Shown: positions 61,972-64,000 of the stretch, piece after piece | How the letters are laid out: each line of letters opens with the position of its first letter | How positions within the stretch are numbered: the stretch's first letter is position 1 | IMG/VR virus record: IMGVR_UViG_3300049856_000084 | Location: 1-64,000 of that record | DNA from: a virus | Reading direction: 5' to 3' (one strand) | Length of the DNA: 64,000 nt | The notes under the pieces: generated by a model | What the model was told of the DNA's origin: nothing | The model's database searches: none | Seen by the model: the letters and a program-made list of their open reading frames with translations, nothing else | Position numbers and translations under genes: made by a program

Positions 61972-64000
61972 TGGCCGAAGTGCCAAACTTCTTTGTTGAA
62001 AAATCCGATACCGTTCCTGACTTCTTCGTTGGATCGTCCGAGAAGAAAGAGAATCCGCGTGGTTTTGTCGAAGGACTTAAAGATTCGACTACCCGTGCAT
62101 TCACGTCATTGTCAGGGATCGACGATTTCAATGAAAGCGGGTTTAAGGGGTTGCTTCAGTTTGCGGCCAAAGGTGGACCAGCAGGGAAGGCAGCGCACGG
62201 AATTCTTCAAGGGCACATAGATCAAGCTAAGAAGGCGAAAGAAGCCGCAAGCCGTGGAAGCTATGTTGAAGCGGCTGGCCGCGCAGGGATGGCTGCTATT
62301 CCAATATTCGGACCGATGGCGGGTCAGTTTGTTGATACCGCTGTTGGGACTACACCACAAGATAGCCGTGGCAACGTGAATCCCGATGCGGCGGAAGGCG
62401 ACTTACCACGTGCATTGGGGCAACTTGCGCCAATCGTTGCTGGGGCTGGCGCTGCGAAGTTTGTGAAGGCATACCCCAATGCTCTGCCAGCGGCTCGGGC
62501 TGCGGGTGGCGATGTGGCCGCAGGGCTGAAGGCAACACCAAGAGGCTTGTGGGATGGTATAACACAGCCAGTGCCGACAGGGGCGGTTGGAGTAGATATT
62601 GGGTTAGAAGGATTAGGCCATGCGGCTGGACTCCCGCCAGGGGCTGTAACAGGCTCGCTTGCAGTTGCGCGCGGAGTGCCAAGTGCTGCAAGGGCATTCT
62701 TGGACGCATTCGCCAAGAACAAGGCCAAAAGAGCACCACAACCGCCGCCGATTCCCGCACAACCACCAGCATTGCCAGTTGAGGCAGTAGCCGTTCAGCC
62801 GGAAGTGGTAATTCCGCCGCCATCCATCAGAACTGGCAAGCCAGATACGACGGGCTGGCACCCGGTGGGGCAAGCTCCACCGATCAAGGTATTCACCAAG
62901 TCGGAGATTCAGCAGATGCCACCGAAGCAGGCATATGCTACTACTCTGGCCCAAGAGGCTATGGACCCTGCAGAGGTTCAAGCGGCTTTAGAACGGCGAA
63001 TCGCGGATGCTGAATTCAAAGCTAATGTTCAATCGCAAGGCGAGGGGCTGATAGAACAAGGCCGTAGCGGCCCTGTTGCGCCTCCAGTTGAACAAGTACC
63101 GACTTCAGCGCCAGTGGTTGAACCGCCATCAATCCCTAAGCAGCCTAAGCCTACCGAGCCAATAGTAACGCCGCAGCCTGAAGCGCCGGTAGCCGCTGAG
63201 GCACATCCAGCAGGTGGACCAAATAATTGGGGAAAAGAGATTGACGATTATTATCGCAGTATCGGGAAGCCCACAACCGCTGAACTGATGGAGATTATAA
63301 AGGCCAAAAAGGCCAATCGGGCAGCCGAAGCTCCTCCCTCCGCTGTACCAGTGCCTGAACCCGCACCAGCGGTGGTGGCGGAGCCAGTAGTAAAGGCGAA
63401 TCCGAATAACCCCGCCGATATCCCAGAGGCATGGCGAGGCAATGGCGAACTACCAGCGGAACAGGTACAGAAGGCACGCCAGCAAGAATTGAAGGGCAAG
63501 CTGGCAAAGAGTGACAACCAAGATCCACGGGCGAAGGCACTATTGGAGTATTTGGATAAGAACAATTACGATCTTGAGAAGGTTGCAAAGATCAAGCCCG
63601 GCTCTCCTGAATGGGAGCATTTCGCCCGTGAAGCTGGGCTTGCCGATTTGAAGAAAATCCATACGAAAGTAGAGCTAAAAAAGCTGGATGTTTCACCAGA
63701 TACCATCGACAAAATGTTCCTGCTCGATGCTGAACGCCGCACTCCACCAAAGGGCATGTTCAACCCTCATCCTGGGATGCCAAAGCCATGGAATAAGATG
63801 GATCTGACCGAAGAGGGATTGACACCAATCGAACCCGGTGTTATAAATGAAGCCAGTGGAATCGAATCAACCAAAGCTGGAACTAACGAAAGCCCAAGTG
63901 TTCCTAAACAGGCTCCATCAGTCCCTGGAATTGTGGGGCAAGAAACAGCAATCCGAGTCCCCGGCTCCCCCCAAAAGTACCCCGCACGTTATGAAGTCGC
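61971..64000 (+). CDS. large polyvalent protein, N-terminal 676 residues (3' truncated)
   Basis: Start at the TAATG overlap. N-terminus PNFFVEKSDTVPDFFVGSSE, then an Ala/Gly-rich membrane-interacting part (GMAAIPIFGPMAGQFVDTAV, LPRALGQLAPIVAGAGAAKF), and a long Pro-rich linker with APxP repeats. At the window edge IRVPGSPQKYPARYEV begins a ParB/DdrB-like domain as found in giant polyvalent phage proteins ejected with DNA and used against host defences (DarB type). Stops are absent to the end of the window. Confidence 0.65.
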   Translation, partial: MAEVPNFFVEKSDTVPDFFVGSSEKKENPRGFVEGLKDSTTRAFTSLSGIDDFNESGFKGLLQFAAKGGPAGKAAHGILQGHIDQAKKAKEAASRGSYVEAAGRAGMAAIPIFGPMAGQFVDTAVGTTPQDSRGNVNPDAAEGDLPRALGQLAPIVAGAGAAKFVKAYPNALPAARAAGGDVAAGLKATPRGLWDGITQPVPTGAVGVDIGLEGLGHAAGLPPGAVTGSLAVARGVPSAARAFLDAFAKNKAKRAPQPPPIPAQPPALPVEAVAVQPEVVIPPPSIRTGKPDTTGWHPVGQAPPIKVFTKSEIQQMPPKQAYATTLAQEAMDPAEVQAALERRIADAEFKANVQSQGEGLIEQGRSGPVAPPVEQVPTSAPVVEPPSIPKQPKPTEPIVTPQPEAPVAAEAHPAGGPNNWGKEIDDYYRSIGKPTTAELMEIIKAKKANRAAEAPPSAVPVPEPAPAVVAEPVVKANPNNPADIPEAWRGNGELPAEQVQKARQQELKGKLAKSDNQDPRAKALLEYLDKNNYDLEKVAKIKPGSPEWEHFAREAGLADLKKIHTKVELKKLDVSPDTIDKMFLLDAERRTPPKGMFNPHPGMPKPWNKMDLTEEGLTPIEPGVINEASGIESTKAGTNESPSVPKQAPSVPGIVGQETAIRVPGSPQKYPARYEV

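Overview
The window is most of the genome of a tailed, double-stranded DNA phage with a P22-like (short-tailed, podovirus-type) virion. The structural block holds TerL, a P22-type portal, a scaffold, a P22 coat-like capsid protein, two tandem gp4-like head-tail adaptors, a gp10-like tail hub and two ejection-type internal proteins. No integrase, tail tube, tape measure or phage DNA polymerase was seen. Several small proteins carry Sec signals ending in ..AQ, a style I associate with Acidobacteriota and similar Gram-negative soil bacteria; the host assignment is inference only. About 150 genes are packed with ATGA, GTGA and TAATG overlaps, and many encode fewer than 60 residues.

Layout. 1-3551 (+): end of a giant polyvalent protein, three exported or fibre-like proteins, a GH19-type endolysin, small membrane proteins and a membrane-anchored PAS protein. 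3548-4297 (-): HNH homing endonuclease. 4673-19334 (-): long early operon with a RecT-like annealing protein, a Gp157-type protein, a VRR-NUC nuclease, an HNH nuclease, an XRE regulator and a Tad1/Acb2-type anti-defence sponge. It is interrupted by plus-strand islands at 4397, 7258-8475 and 9834-10493. 19506-26938 (+): second early operon (RHH regulator, replisome organiser, zinc-ribbon proteins) with an odd tRNA locus at 20855-21053. 26908-32804 (-): small unknown genes under two promoters that share a palindromic operator. 32805-33610: origin-like non-coding region with iteron-type repeats. 33611-36690 (+): array of small genes, most with their own promoter and no 5' leader. 36687-41234 (-): small unknown and membrane proteins. 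41294-64000 (+): late operon, from exported proteins and a putative small terminase through tail spike, TerL, portal, scaffold, capsid, adaptors, hub, fibre and ejection proteins to the N-terminal 676 residues of the polyvalent protein.

How it works together. Divergent control regions at 7.1, 19.4, 32.8-33.6 and 41.25 kb feed the early operons. DNA handling looks like host polymerase plus phage loader, RecT annealing and small nucleases. Late expression appears to have its own signals: a recurrent TTGACR-N7-TATARTG element (before the putative small terminase and the scaffold) and a family of GNRA-loop hairpins beside the ribosome binding sites of tail spike, portal and scaffold. The most unusual features are the leaderless promoter array, the hairpin family with an 18-codon leader peptide ending inside one hairpin, the many Sec- and Tat-like export signals, the PAS protein beside the lysis genes, the nested tRNA locus, and repeated gene-junction sequences.
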